This document shows positions 50,516-60,219 of a DNA stretch of 64,000 nucleotides, in pieces. Location of the stretch: the NCBI GenBank assembly GCA_028687425.1, contig JAQUAD010000002.1:1-64000 (forward strand), written 5' to 3'. Within the stretch, counting starts at the first letter, position 1; each line of letters opens with the position of its first letter. Position numbers and translations under genes: made by a program. The stretch is from Sideroxydans sp. GTDB taxonomy: Bacteria > Pseudomonadota > Gammaproteobacteria > Burkholderiales > Gallionellaceae. The notes under the pieces are model-generated. The model saw only the letters and a list, made by a program, of their open reading frames with translations. It was not told where the DNA came from and did not search any database.

Positions 50516-50645
50516 GTCTGAGGGCGAATAGACCTTGTTTATATTGTGGAAGATGCTTGGCGGTTATTTGACCCTGACTGTCTGGCACCCTATGCTGCAC
50601 ACATCTCGCTGACTTTCACCGCGCTTTGCGGCTGCCGCATTCCCC

Positions 50646-51893
50646 ATGTTTCTTGACCCGCGCACCTTGTTGTTCTCCCTGATACTGGTTAACTCGCTCA
50701 TGGTGTTGAGCCTTTTCGTCGCACACTCGGTCAAGGGACGCGAGCAAGGCTTGAAAAAGTGGGCGATGGCAGTATTGCTAGAAACGGTTACCTGGCTACT
50801 GGTCGCCGCGCGCGGTGTGGTGACCGATGAGCTGTCCATTGTGCTGGCCAATATGTTCAAGGCAGCTTCGTATGCATTCATGCTCTATGCCATCCATGAA
50901 TTCCAGCGCCGTGATTTCTCATTGTGGAAACTGTTCTTGCCGGTGGTGGCGGTACTGCTGGTGTCCGGATCCCTGATGGGTGACATCGCCGGCCGATTTG
51001 TCTGGGTAGGGCTGATATACGCAACCCAAGTGGTGTTGATCGTGCATGCGCTGTTGTCGGATCCCGAGACGCGCCAGGGGCGTGCATGGCGCTTGTTATT
51101 CGGCGGTGCGCTCATGATCCTGCTGGTGTTGGCTATACGGGCCGTGGCTGCTTTGTCGGGGCATGTTGATTTTGCCCAGCCGCAGAACCACATTGCTGTC
51201 CATTGGGTGCAGATCGTTTCCTTCATCGCGGTGATGACGATAACCTTGCTCGGTTCGGTCGGTTTTGTGCTGCTCATCAAGGAGCGTACCGACCGCGAGA
51301 TCATGCAGCTGGCGATGACCGACAGCTTGACCGGCGTACCCAATCGGCGTGCGCTGATTCAACAGGCCGAACTGCTGAAGGCGCAGCGCGGCGACAAGCC
51401 GGTTTCGTTGCTGATGATAGACGTCGATCATTTCAAACGCATCAACGACACCTACGGACATCCGGCAGGCGATGAGGTACTGCGTCAGGCCACCGCGCTG
51501 ATGACTCAGCGTCTGCGTGCCGGTGACGTATTGGGGCGTTACGGCGGCGAGGAGTTCTGCGTAATCGCACCTGATACGGATGCCAAGGGGGCCTCGATAC
51601 TGGCCGAAACATTGCGCGAGATCATTGCGGTCAAACCCGTGCGGACGGAGGAGGCGGAAGTCTCTGTGACGATCAGTATCGGTGTTGCTTGTTGCGCTAC
51701 TGATCAGAAGCGTGATTTGAAATCACTGCTGGCCGAAGCCGATGCGGCGCTGTATCAGGCCAAGCAGGAGGGGCGCAACCGGGTCGTATGCGCCGCCAGT
51801 TGCCTGGGGGAATTGCCAGGGCAGACTTCGCAAGCACGCGGGCCGGGACGTGATCATCCTGATCCTGTATCGTTCGGGAACGAGGGTGAATGA
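50646..51893 (+). CDS. Membrane diguanylate cyclase
   Basis: Synthesises c-di-GMP from two GTP. The 415-aa protein has an N-terminal membrane region of six to seven helices (about residues 5-215) as sensor, then a GGDEF domain (about residues 222-385) with the catalytic GGEEF in GRYGGEEF and the product-inhibition I-site RAGD just upstream, so it should be active and feedback-controlled. The last ~25 residues are Gly/Pro-rich and unstructured. Start ATG 50646. Confidence 0.92.
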   Translation: MFLDPRTLLFSLILVNSLMVLSLFVAHSVKGREQGLKKWAMAVLLETVTWLLVAARGVVTDELSIVLANMFKAASYAFMLYAIHEFQRRDFSLWKLFLPVVAVLLVSGSLMGDIAGRFVWVGLIYATQVVLIVHALLSDPETRQGRAWRLLFGGALMILLVLAIRAVAALSGHVDFAQPQNHIAVHWVQIVSFIAVMTITLLGSVGFVLLIKERTDREIMQLAMTDSLTGVPNRRALIQQAELLKAQRGDKPVSLLMIDVDHFKRINDTYGHPAGDEVLRQATALMTQRLRAGDVLGRYGGEEFCVIAPDTDAKGASILAETLREIIAVKPVRTEEAEVSVTISIGVACCATDQKRDLKSLLAEADAALYQAKQEGRNRVVCAASCLGELPGQTSQARGPGRDHPDPVSFGNEGE

Positions 51894-51929
51894 CCGCATT
51901 ATTCATTACTGGGCATGGGCAGGATAGAT

Positions 51930-52358
51930 ATGAGTCAGGCATTTCTGGATCGAATGAAGGGATCTTTTCGCGGCATGTTGCACTGGACCGACCTGGATGC
52001 TTTATGGGCGGCTGTGCGGGCAAAGCCGGATGGGTGGTATATCAGTATGGTCGGCGAGGAGCCGGTGCTGCAAACCATGACGGTCGAGGCATTGAATGAC
52101 TTCCTCTTGGAGATTGATGCGTTGCTGCGGCGCGAGCATGACTGTTCGCACTGCGGTATCGTGTATGCCGACGATATGGATGATCCTACCCTGATCAAGA
52201 TCCACGATCCGGGCAGTGTCGGCAGTTCGTGCAGCAGTACCCCGGTTCCGCCGCGCTGGATGCTGAGCCGCCTGCCGCCATCCCTGATTGAGGATACTGC
52301 TCCAGTGCCGGGTAATCGCAGGCGCTGGTGGCAAAAGCTGTTCGGAGTAAGGAAGTAA
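51930..52358 (+). CDS. Conserved hypothetical protein, 142 aa
   Basis: Soluble protein not recognised. It starts MSQAFLDRMKGSFRGMLHW (I prefer ATG 51930 with CAGGATAG upstream over ATG 51915). A CSHCGIVYADDMDDPTLIKIHDPGSVGSSC segment (about residues 71-100) has cysteines that may bind metal, and the basic end RRRWWQKLFGVRK may contact a membrane or nucleic acid. It lies between two c-di-GMP enzyme genes in the same direction, so it may be linked to them. Confidence 0.65.
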   Translation: MSQAFLDRMKGSFRGMLHWTDLDALWAAVRAKPDGWYISMVGEEPVLQTMTVEALNDFLLEIDALLRREHDCSHCGIVYADDMDDPTLIKIHDPGSVGSSCSSTPVPPRWMLSRLPPSLIEDTAPVPGNRRRWWQKLFGVRK

Positions 52359-52418
52359 AGCTCGCGAGGGCGGTGCGCGCATGCGCCGTTTGCGCTGTTG
52401 ATTGAAACAGGAGGGCGT

Positions 52419-54677
52419 ATGGAGTTGCTGCCGTTCTTCAGTAGACATCGTGCGATCTATCTGCGCTATACCCTGCTGGGTCTGGCGCTTGTGCTGGCTT
52501 TCGCTTCGGTCCAGTTATTCCTGCTGCTGGACAATGCGGTTCCGCGTAATTTCATCGTTCCCACCCTGCTGGGTCTGGTCATCGGACTGTTGCTATCGAC
52601 ACTGGTTGCGATGCGGAGCGAGATCATAAGCAGCCAGCGACTGTTCCGTGCCGTGGCCGATCTGGCACAGGAATTCATCTATGTGCGCAACACTGAGGGC
52701 GTCTACGAATATGTGTCTCCCTCATGTCTGCCAACCACCGGATATAGCCAAGATGATTTCTATGCACAGCCACACCTGATGTCGCGTCTGGTGCTGGAGG
52801 AAGATCGCGATATCTGGGATCGTCATGTGTTCCAGATGCACGAGCAGGGCAAGCCTGAAAGTCTGCTGATCCGCATCAGGGCACGCGACGGGGAGATACG
52901 CTGGCTGGAACATATATGCAGCGACTTGCGCGACGAACGGGGAAGGTTGCTCGGGGTGCGTTCGACCAATCTTGATGTTACCGGGCGCATGCTGAAGGAG
53001 CATCAGCTGGCGATTGCAGCGACCGCATTCGAGACGCACGATGCCATCCTGATCACCGATGCGGAAACCCGGATCATCCGTGCGAACAAGGCATTTACCG
53101 AGATCACCGGTTATGAGCCGGAGGAGGTGATCGGGAAAACGCCTGCCATCCTGAAGTCGGGCAAGCATGACAAGGCTTTCTACGAGGAGATGTGGGCGAC
53201 CCTGCTGCGCGATGGGCGGTGGGAAGGTGAGTTGCTGGACCGTCGCAAGAACGGGGAGATATATCCCAAGCAGCTGACCATCACGGCGGTCAGGAACGAA
53301 CAGGGCGAGGTGACAAACTACGTCGGAATATTCAGCGATATCACCACCCGCAAGGCTGCTGAAGAAGAGATCAATCGCCTTGCCTACTACGATACGCTCA
53401 CTTCATTACCCAACCGCCGTCTGCTGATAGATCATCTGCAGCTGGCGATGGCAGCGAGTGATCGCAACCAGAGTTATGGTGCAGTGCTTTTCATCGATCT
53501 GGACAACTTCAAGGATCTGAACGATACGCAAGGTCACGATGTCGGCGACCAGTTGCTGGTGGAAGTGGCGCACAGGCTGCTTGCCTGCGTGCGCACCGGA
53601 GATACTGTGGCCAGGCTGGGCGGGGATGAGTTCGTGGTCATGCTAGCCAATCTGTTCGATACCGAGCTGGATGTGGTGCCGCGGGCAGAGTCGGTGGCGA
53701 CCAAGGTGCTCTCGTCACTCAATTTGCCCTACCAGCTCAACGGACAGCAATATCACGGCACGGCGAGCATCGGCGTGACGTTGTTCCACGGTACCGAGAA
53801 AAGTGTGGACGAGTTACTCAAGCATTCAGATTTGGCGCTGTATCAGGCCAAGAACCACGGGCGTGCGACGCTGCGCTTCTTCGATCCTTCCATGCAACAG
53901 GCGCTGGAGTTGCGTGCCCAACTGAGCAAGGACATGCATTTGGCCTTGCGTGAGCAGCAGTTCAAGTTGTATTTCCAGCCGCAGGTTAATGCAGAGGGGC
54001 GCTGTGTTGGTGCCGAGGTGTTGCTCAGGTGGGAACATCCTGAGCGTGGCCTGTTGCTGCCTAACGTATTCATCCCGCATGCGGAGGAATCCGGGATGAT
54101 CGCCGACATCGACTACTGGGTATTGCGAGAGGCCTGCCAGCGCTTGCAGAGTTGGCAGGGTAAGGGACCGGCGCGCATTCCGCTGGCAGTCAATGTCTCG
54201 GCAGCTGCCTTCATGCGTCCCGATTTTGTCGATGATGTATTGTCCATCGTCAACAGTACGGGAATCGATCAAGGATTGCTCAAACTGGAGCTGACCGAAA
54301 CTTCCCTGATCAATGGCTTGGAAGAGGCTAAAGGCAGGATAGGCCGTCTCAAGTCGGCCGGTATCTGCTTCTCGCTGGATGATTTCGGGACGGGATATTC
54401 CTCGCTCTCCTATCTGCGCCAGTTGCCGATCAGTCAGTTGAAGATCGATCGCGCCTTTGTGCGCAACGTCGTCACCGAAGCGGGCGATGCGATGATCGCG
54501 AAGACCATCATCGACATGGCGCAGAATCTCGGCCTGGAACTCGTGGCAGAAGGGGTGGAGACGCAGGCTCAGTTCGACCTGCTGGTATCCTTCGGCTGTC
54601 GCACGTTCCAGGGCTATCTGTTTTCCCGGCCTTTGACGTTGAGTGACTTCGAGAGCGACAACTGGTCGAGCGCATAA
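52419..54677 (+). CDS. PAS-GGDEF-EAL c-di-GMP enzyme
   Basis: A 752-aa bifunctional-type protein. Order: two membrane helices (about residues 10-65), PAS (about 80-195), PAS-PAC (about 205-325), GGDEF (about 330-495), EAL (about 505-750). The cyclase site is LGGDEF with I-site RTGD. The EAL domain has AEVLLRW (EVL in place of EAL), ELTET, LDDFGTGYSSLSYL and EGVET, so most metal ligands are kept and phosphodiesterase activity is likely. Start ATG 52419 has CAGGAGGG upstream. Confidence 0.93.
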   Translation: MELLPFFSRHRAIYLRYTLLGLALVLAFASVQLFLLLDNAVPRNFIVPTLLGLVIGLLLSTLVAMRSEIISSQRLFRAVADLAQEFIYVRNTEGVYEYVSPSCLPTTGYSQDDFYAQPHLMSRLVLEEDRDIWDRHVFQMHEQGKPESLLIRIRARDGEIRWLEHICSDLRDERGRLLGVRSTNLDVTGRMLKEHQLAIAATAFETHDAILITDAETRIIRANKAFTEITGYEPEEVIGKTPAILKSGKHDKAFYEEMWATLLRDGRWEGELLDRRKNGEIYPKQLTITAVRNEQGEVTNYVGIFSDITTRKAAEEEINRLAYYDTLTSLPNRRLLIDHLQLAMAASDRNQSYGAVLFIDLDNFKDLNDTQGHDVGDQLLVEVAHRLLACVRTGDTVARLGGDEFVVMLANLFDTELDVVPRAESVATKVLSSLNLPYQLNGQQYHGTASIGVTLFHGTEKSVDELLKHSDLALYQAKNHGRATLRFFDPSMQQALELRAQLSKDMHLALREQQFKLYFQPQVNAEGRCVGAEVLLRWEHPERGLLLPNVFIPHAEESGMIADIDYWVLREACQRLQSWQGKGPARIPLAVNVSAAAFMRPDFVDDVLSIVNSTGIDQGLLKLELTETSLINGLEEAKGRIGRLKSAGICFSLDDFGTGYSSLSYLRQLPISQLKIDRAFVRNVVTEAGDAMIAKTIIDMAQNLGLELVAEGVETQAQFDLLVSFGCRTFQGYLFSRPLTLSDFESDNWSSA

Positions 54678-54731
54678 GCAGATGCGGTTTGTTGCCTGAA
54701 GAGTTGGCAATTTTTTCGATGGGGGCGAGGC

Positions 54732-55391
54732 GTGAAGATCCGCATTATGGCAACGCAGGATATCGAGGCTGCGACCGACCTGCAGGAGCGGGTCTATTCG
54801 GCGATCCCGCCATTCACTCGACAGCAGTTCGAGAGTCTGCTTGAGCATTTTCCGAATGGGCAGTTCGTTGCCGAGCTGGATGGCGAGATCGTCGGACTGG
54901 CAGTGTCGCTGGTGATCACCTGGGACGATTACAGTCTGCATCACACCTGGGACAGCGTGACCAACCAGGGATATTTCGATACGCACGATATGAGCGGCCG
55001 CACCTTGTACGGTGCGGAAGTGTGCGTGGATCCCGATGTGCGGAACCAGGGTGTGGGACATGGCCTGTATGAGGCGCGACGCATGCTGTGTCGTGCCATG
55101 AACCTGAAACGCATCATCGCCGGCGGGCGCTTGCCGGGATATCACAAGGTGGCGGAGCGGATGCCGCCGGAGGAGTATGCCAAGCGTGTGATCTGGGGCG
55201 ATCTGTACGATGCGGTGCTGCGCTTTCAGCTGGGGGAAGGTTTCAACTATTGCGGCATCCTGAAAGGCTATCTGCCTGCCGACGACGATTCGCTGGGCAA
55301 TGCTGCGCTGATCGTCTGGCTCAACCCGGATTTCGATGCTTCGCGGCCGACCGTTTTGCCACCCGTCAACCTGTTGCAGGAGGGGATATGA
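54732..55391 (+). CDS. GNAT acetyltransferase paired with a nitrilase
   Basis: A 219-aa GNAT protein: IRIMATQDIEAATDLQERVYSAIPPF at the start, GAEVCVDPDVRNQGVGHGLYEARRML as motif A with the Q-G-V-G acetyl-CoA loop. Together with the next gene (4-nt ATGA overlap) it matches the two halves of YhcX-type proteins, where GNAT and carbon-nitrogen hydrolase domains are fused. The start is GTG with GGGGCGAGG upstream. Confidence 0.85.
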   Translation: MKIRIMATQDIEAATDLQERVYSAIPPFTRQQFESLLEHFPNGQFVAELDGEIVGLAVSLVITWDDYSLHHTWDSVTNQGYFDTHDMSGRTLYGAEVCVDPDVRNQGVGHGLYEARRMLCRAMNLKRIIAGGRLPGYHKVAERMPPEEYAKRVIWGDLYDAVLRFQLGEGFNYCGILKGYLPADDDSLGNAALIVWLNPDFDASRPTVLPPVNLLQEGI

Positions 55392-56260
55392 GAGTACGCA
55401 TCGCAGCAGTGCAGTACAGGTTGCGTCATATAGACGACTGGGAGGGCTTTGCCAACCAGGTGCGCTTCGTGCTGCATAGCGCAGCCGATTATCAGCCGCA
55501 TTATGTGTTGTTGCCGGAGATATTCACCACCCAGATCCTGTCGTTCATGGATAACGAGGATGTGCCCAAGGCGGTGCGCGAGTTGAGTGAATATACCGAG
55601 CGCTATGTCGAACTGTTGCGCGGCCTGGCGATGAAGCACCAGTTCTTCCTGATCGGCGGCAGCCATCCGACCATGCGCGAAGGCAGGCTGTTGAATACTG
55701 CCTACCTGTTCACGCCGGGCGGCGAGGTGCATACGCAGGACAAGATCCACCGCACGCGCTGGGAGAAAGAGAAGTGGCATACCGACCACGGCGAGTCGCT
55801 CAAGGTGTTCCATACGCCGCATGCCAAGATCGGCATCCTGATCTGTTACGACATCGAGTTCCCGGAACTGGCGCGCCGCTTGTCGGAAGAGGGCGCGGAG
55901 ATCGTGTTCGTACCGTCCTGTACCGACGACCGGCAGGGCTTCCTGCGCGTGCGTTATTGCTGCCATGCGCGTGCGATCGAGAACCAGATCTACGTCGCGA
56001 TGACCAGTACCGTGGGCAACCTGCCGGTGGCGGGGCTGCGGCTGCATTACGGCCAGGCATCCATCATCACGCCGTCCGACTTTCCGTTCGCGCGTGACGG
56101 CATCGCTGCCGAAGGGGTGATGAACGAGGAACAGATCGTGGTGGCCGATGTGGATCTCGCCCTGCTGGACGAGAACCGGCTCAAGGGCACCACCATCCCG
56201 CTGCTGGACAAGCGTGCAGATTTTTACAACGAGAAAGCGGTGAATGTCACCGTATCCTGA
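55388..56260 (+). CDS. Carbon-nitrogen hydrolase (nitrilase superfamily)
   Basis: A 290-aa amidase or nitrilase-type enzyme. The Glu-Lys-Cys triad is visible: Glu in YVLLPEIFTTQ, Lys in TQDKIHRTRWEK, Cys in ILICYDIEFPELAR. RVRIAAVQYRLR is the typical first strand. I start at ATG 55388, overlapping the GNAT stop; the 390-aa track ORF runs back through the GNAT gene in another frame. It is the second half of a split YhcX-like pair and likely acts on the same pathway as its neighbour. Confidence 0.9.
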   Translation: MRVRIAAVQYRLRHIDDWEGFANQVRFVLHSAADYQPHYVLLPEIFTTQILSFMDNEDVPKAVRELSEYTERYVELLRGLAMKHQFFLIGGSHPTMREGRLLNTAYLFTPGGEVHTQDKIHRTRWEKEKWHTDHGESLKVFHTPHAKIGILICYDIEFPELARRLSEEGAEIVFVPSCTDDRQGFLRVRYCCHARAIENQIYVAMTSTVGNLPVAGLRLHYGQASIITPSDFPFARDGIAAEGVMNEEQIVVADVDLALLDENRLKGTTIPLLDKRADFYNEKAVNVTVS

Positions 56261-56262
56261 AT

Positions 56263-57747
56263 ATGGCAGAAACAATGAATGAATCGCCTTTGAGCGTATT
56301 GCATCCGACTCAAGTCTGGTCCCACTTCGCTACCTTGTGTGCGATCCCGCGTCCGTCCTATCACGAGCATGCACTCAAGCAACATCTTGCTGCCTGGGCC
56401 GATGCTCACGGCATCGCGCATTTCGAGGATGCCGTCGGCAATCTCATCCTGCAGAAGCCCGCCAGCCCCGGCTGCGAATCCGCGCCCGGCGTGATCCTGC
56501 AAGGGCATCTGGACATGGTGTGTCAGGCCAATGCGGGCACGGTGCATGACTTTGAGCGCGACCCCATCCAGATAGTCGTGCGCGATGGCTGGGTGATCGC
56601 GGAGAACACCACGCTGGGCGCAGACAACGGCATCGGCGTGGCGCTGGCTCTGGCGGCACTGGAAGCGGAGGGACTTGAGCATCCGGCACTGGAAGTGTTG
56701 CTGACCATCAACGAAGAGTCGGGCATGGACGGCGCGCGCGGCTTGGCCCCCGGCACGCTGCAGGGCCAGTACCTCCTCAATCTGGACACCGAGGAATGGG
56801 GGCATTTCTACCTGGGGTGCGCGGGCGGCGTAGATGTCGAGGTGCGTCATATCAGTGAGATGGAAGCGCTGCCGCCGGACTACGCGGTACTGCGTTTCGA
56901 TGTGTCCGGCTTGCGCGGCGGCCATTCCGGTATCGACATCCATCTCGGTCGCGGCAATGCCATCAAGTTGCTGGCTGAAGCTTTGCGCGATCTGGCTGCA
57001 CATACCGATGTGCGCCTGATCGAGATGCAGGGCGGCAGTGCGCGCAACGCCATCCCGCGCGAGGCGTTCGCCATCTGCGCAGTGCCGCTTGCTGCCGTTT
57101 CCGGCATAGATGAATGGGCGGAGCATCGTTTGACCTCATGGCAGCACCGCTTCTCGGATGTGGATGCGGGCATCGCCTTCGGTTATGAGCTGGACGAGAT
57201 GCCGGTGGGGCAGGCGGTGAGCGCAACGGAGCGCGACCATCTGCTGGGTTTTCTGGACAACGTGGTCAATGGCGTGTCGCGCATCAGCGACGATTTTGCC
57301 GGTGTGACTGACACCTCGAGCAATCTGGGTATATTCAAGCTGTCACAGGGTGAAAGTAAAGTGACCTTCAAAGTGCGCTCACTGCTGGATGCGCGCGCTG
57401 ACGTGCTGGCCGACAAGCTGGTCTCGTTCGCCGCCGGTTACGGTCTGCGTGCATACAAAGACGGAACCTATCCGGGTTGGACGCCGAATCCGGCGTCGCC
57501 GTTGCTGGCCTTGTGCCAGCAGGTGTACGAGGCTCAGTTCGGTGCGCCGGCGTCGCTGCAGGTGATCCATGCAGGGCTGGAGTGCGGACTGCTGGCGGCC
57601 AGCCATCCGCATCTGGACATGATCTCGTTCGGGCCCGACATACGCGGGGCGCATGCGCCGGGCGAGAAGGTGGAGATCGCCTCCGTCGAGTACTGCTGGA
57701 CGTTGTTGCAGGCGGTGTTGCGGGCTTTGGCAAAGCCCGTCGCCTGA
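56263..57747 (+). CDS. pepD: Aminoacyl-histidine dipeptidase
   Basis: Zinc dipeptidase of the M20 family (PepD type), cleaving Xaa-His and other dipeptides in the cytoplasm. At 494 aa it is full length. Metal-site motifs are GHLDMVCQAN, LGADNGIGVALA and INEESGMDGARGL, and the lid-domain GGHSGIDIHLGRGNAIK is present. It begins 2 nt after the nitrilase stop, so the three genes 54732-57747 form one operon. Confidence 0.94.
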   Translation: MAETMNESPLSVLHPTQVWSHFATLCAIPRPSYHEHALKQHLAAWADAHGIAHFEDAVGNLILQKPASPGCESAPGVILQGHLDMVCQANAGTVHDFERDPIQIVVRDGWVIAENTTLGADNGIGVALALAALEAEGLEHPALEVLLTINEESGMDGARGLAPGTLQGQYLLNLDTEEWGHFYLGCAGGVDVEVRHISEMEALPPDYAVLRFDVSGLRGGHSGIDIHLGRGNAIKLLAEALRDLAAHTDVRLIEMQGGSARNAIPREAFAICAVPLAAVSGIDEWAEHRLTSWQHRFSDVDAGIAFGYELDEMPVGQAVSATERDHLLGFLDNVVNGVSRISDDFAGVTDTSSNLGIFKLSQGESKVTFKVRSLLDARADVLADKLVSFAAGYGLRAYKDGTYPGWTPNPASPLLALCQQVYEAQFGAPASLQVIHAGLECGLLAASHPHLDMISFGPDIRGAHAPGEKVEIASVEYCWTLLQAVLRALAKPVA

Positions 57748-57756
57748 TTTGCCTGT

Positions 57757-58557
57757 TCAACTGAACAGCTGCGACACCACGTTGTATTCGTTGATGGCGG
57801 AAAACACGCTTCCCCAATTCCTGTTCCCGGTCTGAGGCTGGCTGGACAGCAGCCCGAGCAGGTCGTTGAACGTCTGCCGCTGCGGTGTGTTGAACAGCAG
57901 CGAGTAATCCGAGGTGGATTGCAACAGTGCATCGAGCGATGTGTACTGGCTGCCGGATTGGCTGATGTATCTGCCCACCACGTCGCTGAAGGCAGTGCTG
58001 GCTTGGGAGAGCAGTGAGGCTGCACCCGCAGCGTCGCTTTCGAAGGCGGCTTGCAGGGTGTCCGTGTCCAGGCTCAGGCTGGACGTCGTGCCGGGAAAAA
58101 GGGGTGCCTGATAGCTGATGCCAAGTTGCGACAAGCGGGTCAGCGACGAATCACCGTTGGCATAGGTCGCTTCGGCCTGCACGTTGAGCGGCAGGGTCAG
58201 GCTGGATGCACCCGTGAGACCGGTAGCCGACAGTGCATTCGTTGTATTCAGGCTGGCAACGCTCTGCTGCAGCTTGTTGAAGCTATCAATCAGCCTTTGG
58301 GCGTTGCTGGTCAGACTTTCAATGTCTGGCTCGGCGGAAGGGATGTTGTTCAGTCGCAGCGTATTCTGGAACGCAACGGCGGCCGACAGTAGCTGTCCTT
58401 TTTCCGAGATGCCGACGACAGTCGAGGAATAACCGAACAGCGAAGGGCTGGACAAACTGAGCTCTGCCGACAGTAGCGCATAGGATGGCGTCACTGAGGG
58501 GCTGGCGAGTATGCCGACCAGCGAAGAATTGGGATTGATGGCGAGCAAGGGATCCAT
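57757..58557 (-). CDS. FliD-C-terminal-like protein without flagellar context
   Basis: A 266-aa Ser/Leu/Ala-rich protein. The C-terminal stretch LGISYQAPLFPGTTSSLSLDTDTLQAAFESDAAGAASLLSQAS resembles the C-terminal domain of the flagellar cap FliD, but there are no flagellar genes in this window and no signal peptide. I use ATG 58557, which has GGGGAG six nt upstream; earlier ATGs at 58563 and 58575 are possible. It is divergent from a diguanylate cyclase gene. Function unknown. Confidence 0.6.
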   Translation of the reverse strand: MDPLLAINPNSSLVGILASPSVTPSYALLSAELSLSSPSLFGYSSTVVGISEKGQLLSAAVAFQNTLRLNNIPSAEPDIESLTSNAQRLIDSFNKLQQSVASLNTTNALSATGLTGASSLTLPLNVQAEATYANGDSSLTRLSQLGISYQAPLFPGTTSSLSLDTDTLQAAFESDAAGAASLLSQASTAFSDVVGRYISQSGSQYTSLDALLQSTSDYSLLFNTPQRQTFNDLLGLLSSQPQTGNRNWGSVFSAINEYNVVSQLFS

Positions 58558-58701
58558 TTTCATCTCCCCGGTCATGGTTTGCAGAATAGCTACCTGACGA
58601 CTAAATGGTACTCCTGTAATTTGCGTAATTGAAGAGGTGCGGCTGATGCATGCTGGTCATACGGTTGATCGGGCATTAGACTTGGCCTGTCTGGAGAAGG
58701 T

Positions 58702-59874
58702 ATGAAAATGGAATGGATGGACAGCCTCTCGTCCGGTGATGAGGTAGAGATATTGCGTTTCCGGACGCTGCTTGAGCGTGCGCGTCTGGCTGCCATGATG
58801 GCGCCGCTGGGCACGCTATACATCGCCTGGCTGGCGTGGACGGCCACGCCATGGACGTGGGTGGTCGGCTGGATGCTGCTCAACAGCGTATCGGACGGCA
58901 TCAGCTATGTGCTGGCCAGCCGCTGGTTGAAACAGCCGTTGCCGCATGAACGCATCGCCGCCGCGCTCAACTGGCAGATCGTGCTGCGCGTGTTGCAGGG
59001 ACTGAGCTGGGGCGCGGCCATCGTGCTCTTCCATGGGCCAGGTCCCGATGCCGCTATGGGCGACATGATCATCCTGCTGGTGCTGATCTCGATCTCGGCC
59101 ATCAGCGTGACCAATATGGCACCGTCATTCAGCACCATGCTGACCTTCTGCGCGGCCGTCCTGATCGTGCCATTCGTGTTCTTCCTGACGCTGGGCGAAA
59201 CGTTCTATGTGAACTTGTCCATCGGTCTGGGCATCCTGTTCCTCGTCGAGATGCAGGTCGGCTGGGATGCCTATCGCCAGTTTGTGGAAGGTGTGCGGCA
59301 GCTGGTACAGAACCGCAGCAACCGCCGCCAGCTGGAGCAGCGCAACGGCCAGCTCGATGCACTCAACCAGACGCTGCAGGTGATGGCTGTGCACGACCAG
59401 CTCACCGGCTTGTATAACCGGCACTTCATCGTTGATCAGCTGGAACGTCAATACGAGATGTTCGGGCGCTACGGCAACGTATGCTCCATCGTGCTGATCG
59501 ATATCGATCATTTCAAGAACGTGAACGACAGTTTCGGACACGGTGTGGGGGACGCGGTACTGGTTTCCTTTGCCAGATGCGTGGAACCTTTGTTGCGTCA
59601 GGGGGACTTCTTCGGGCGCTATGGCGGCGAGGAGTTCATTCTTGTCTTGCCCATGACGGATCAGGCGGCGGCAGTCCAGCTTGCGCAGCGCATACGCACC
59701 AATCTGAAGGATTGCGATCTGCTGGCGGAGCAGGAGCATGCCTGGTGCGTCTCGGCATCGTTCGGCGTGGCGCAGATACGGGCCGGGGAATCGCTTGAAA
59801 GCTGGATGGTGCGAGTGGACCAGGCTTTGTATCGCGCCAAGGACAATGGTCGTGACTGCGTGGTCGCGGAGTGA
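58702..59874 (+). CDS. Membrane diguanylate cyclase
   Basis: A 390-aa c-di-GMP synthase. The N-terminal ~195 residues contain about six membrane helices (APLGTLYIAWLAWTATPWTWVVGWMLLN and others), then a short coiled linker NRSNRRQLEQRNGQLDALNQTLQ, then a GGDEF domain (about residues 225-385) with GRYGGEEF and the inhibitory site RQGD. GAGAAGGT precedes the ATG. The small gene 59878 follows after 3 nt. Confidence 0.92.
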   Translation: MKMEWMDSLSSGDEVEILRFRTLLERARLAAMMAPLGTLYIAWLAWTATPWTWVVGWMLLNSVSDGISYVLASRWLKQPLPHERIAAALNWQIVLRVLQGLSWGAAIVLFHGPGPDAAMGDMIILLVLISISAISVTNMAPSFSTMLTFCAAVLIVPFVFFLTLGETFYVNLSIGLGILFLVEMQVGWDAYRQFVEGVRQLVQNRSNRRQLEQRNGQLDALNQTLQVMAVHDQLTGLYNRHFIVDQLERQYEMFGRYGNVCSIVLIDIDHFKNVNDSFGHGVGDAVLVSFARCVEPLLRQGDFFGRYGGEEFILVLPMTDQAAAVQLAQRIRTNLKDCDLLAEQEHAWCVSASFGVAQIRAGESLESWMVRVDQALYRAKDNGRDCVVAE

Positions 59875-59877
59875 GTC

Positions 59878-60219
59878 ATGATCCGCCTTGAAGCTGCCCT
59901 GTCGGCATGGGGACGCCCCGAGTTCGAAGAAGCGCTCAAGGGGGAATTGATGCAGCTCGGCATCGCGAACCTGCCGCTGCAGGCGGGGCTGACTTCCGGC
60001 AGTCAGGTGTTGGACAGGCCGATCAGCGTGATCGTCAAGCGCATCGAACACACCGAATCCAGCATCAGCATACAGGTCGGGGTATTCTTCAAGAGCGTCA
60101 TCGCGGGCTGCAGTTGTGCCGATGACCCTACGCCGCAGGACGAGCTGGATGAGTTCTGCGAATTGCAGCTGGATATCGACAGGATGACGGCTATCGCCAC
60201 CATTACGCTGCTGGATTGA
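59878..60219 (+). CDS. Small protein coupled to a diguanylate cyclase
   Basis: A 113-aa soluble protein not recognised, MIRLEAALSAWGRPEFEEALKGE..., with strand-like PISVIVKRIEHTESSISIQVGVFFKSVIAGCSC and an acidic tail. It begins 3 nt after the GGDEF gene stop, so it is cotranscribed and perhaps modulates that enzyme or is a c-di-GMP receptor; neither is shown. Confidence 0.65.
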   Translation: MIRLEAALSAWGRPEFEEALKGELMQLGIANLPLQAGLTSGSQVLDRPISVIVKRIEHTESSISIQVGVFFKSVIAGCSCADDPTPQDELDEFCELQLDIDRMTAIATITLLD

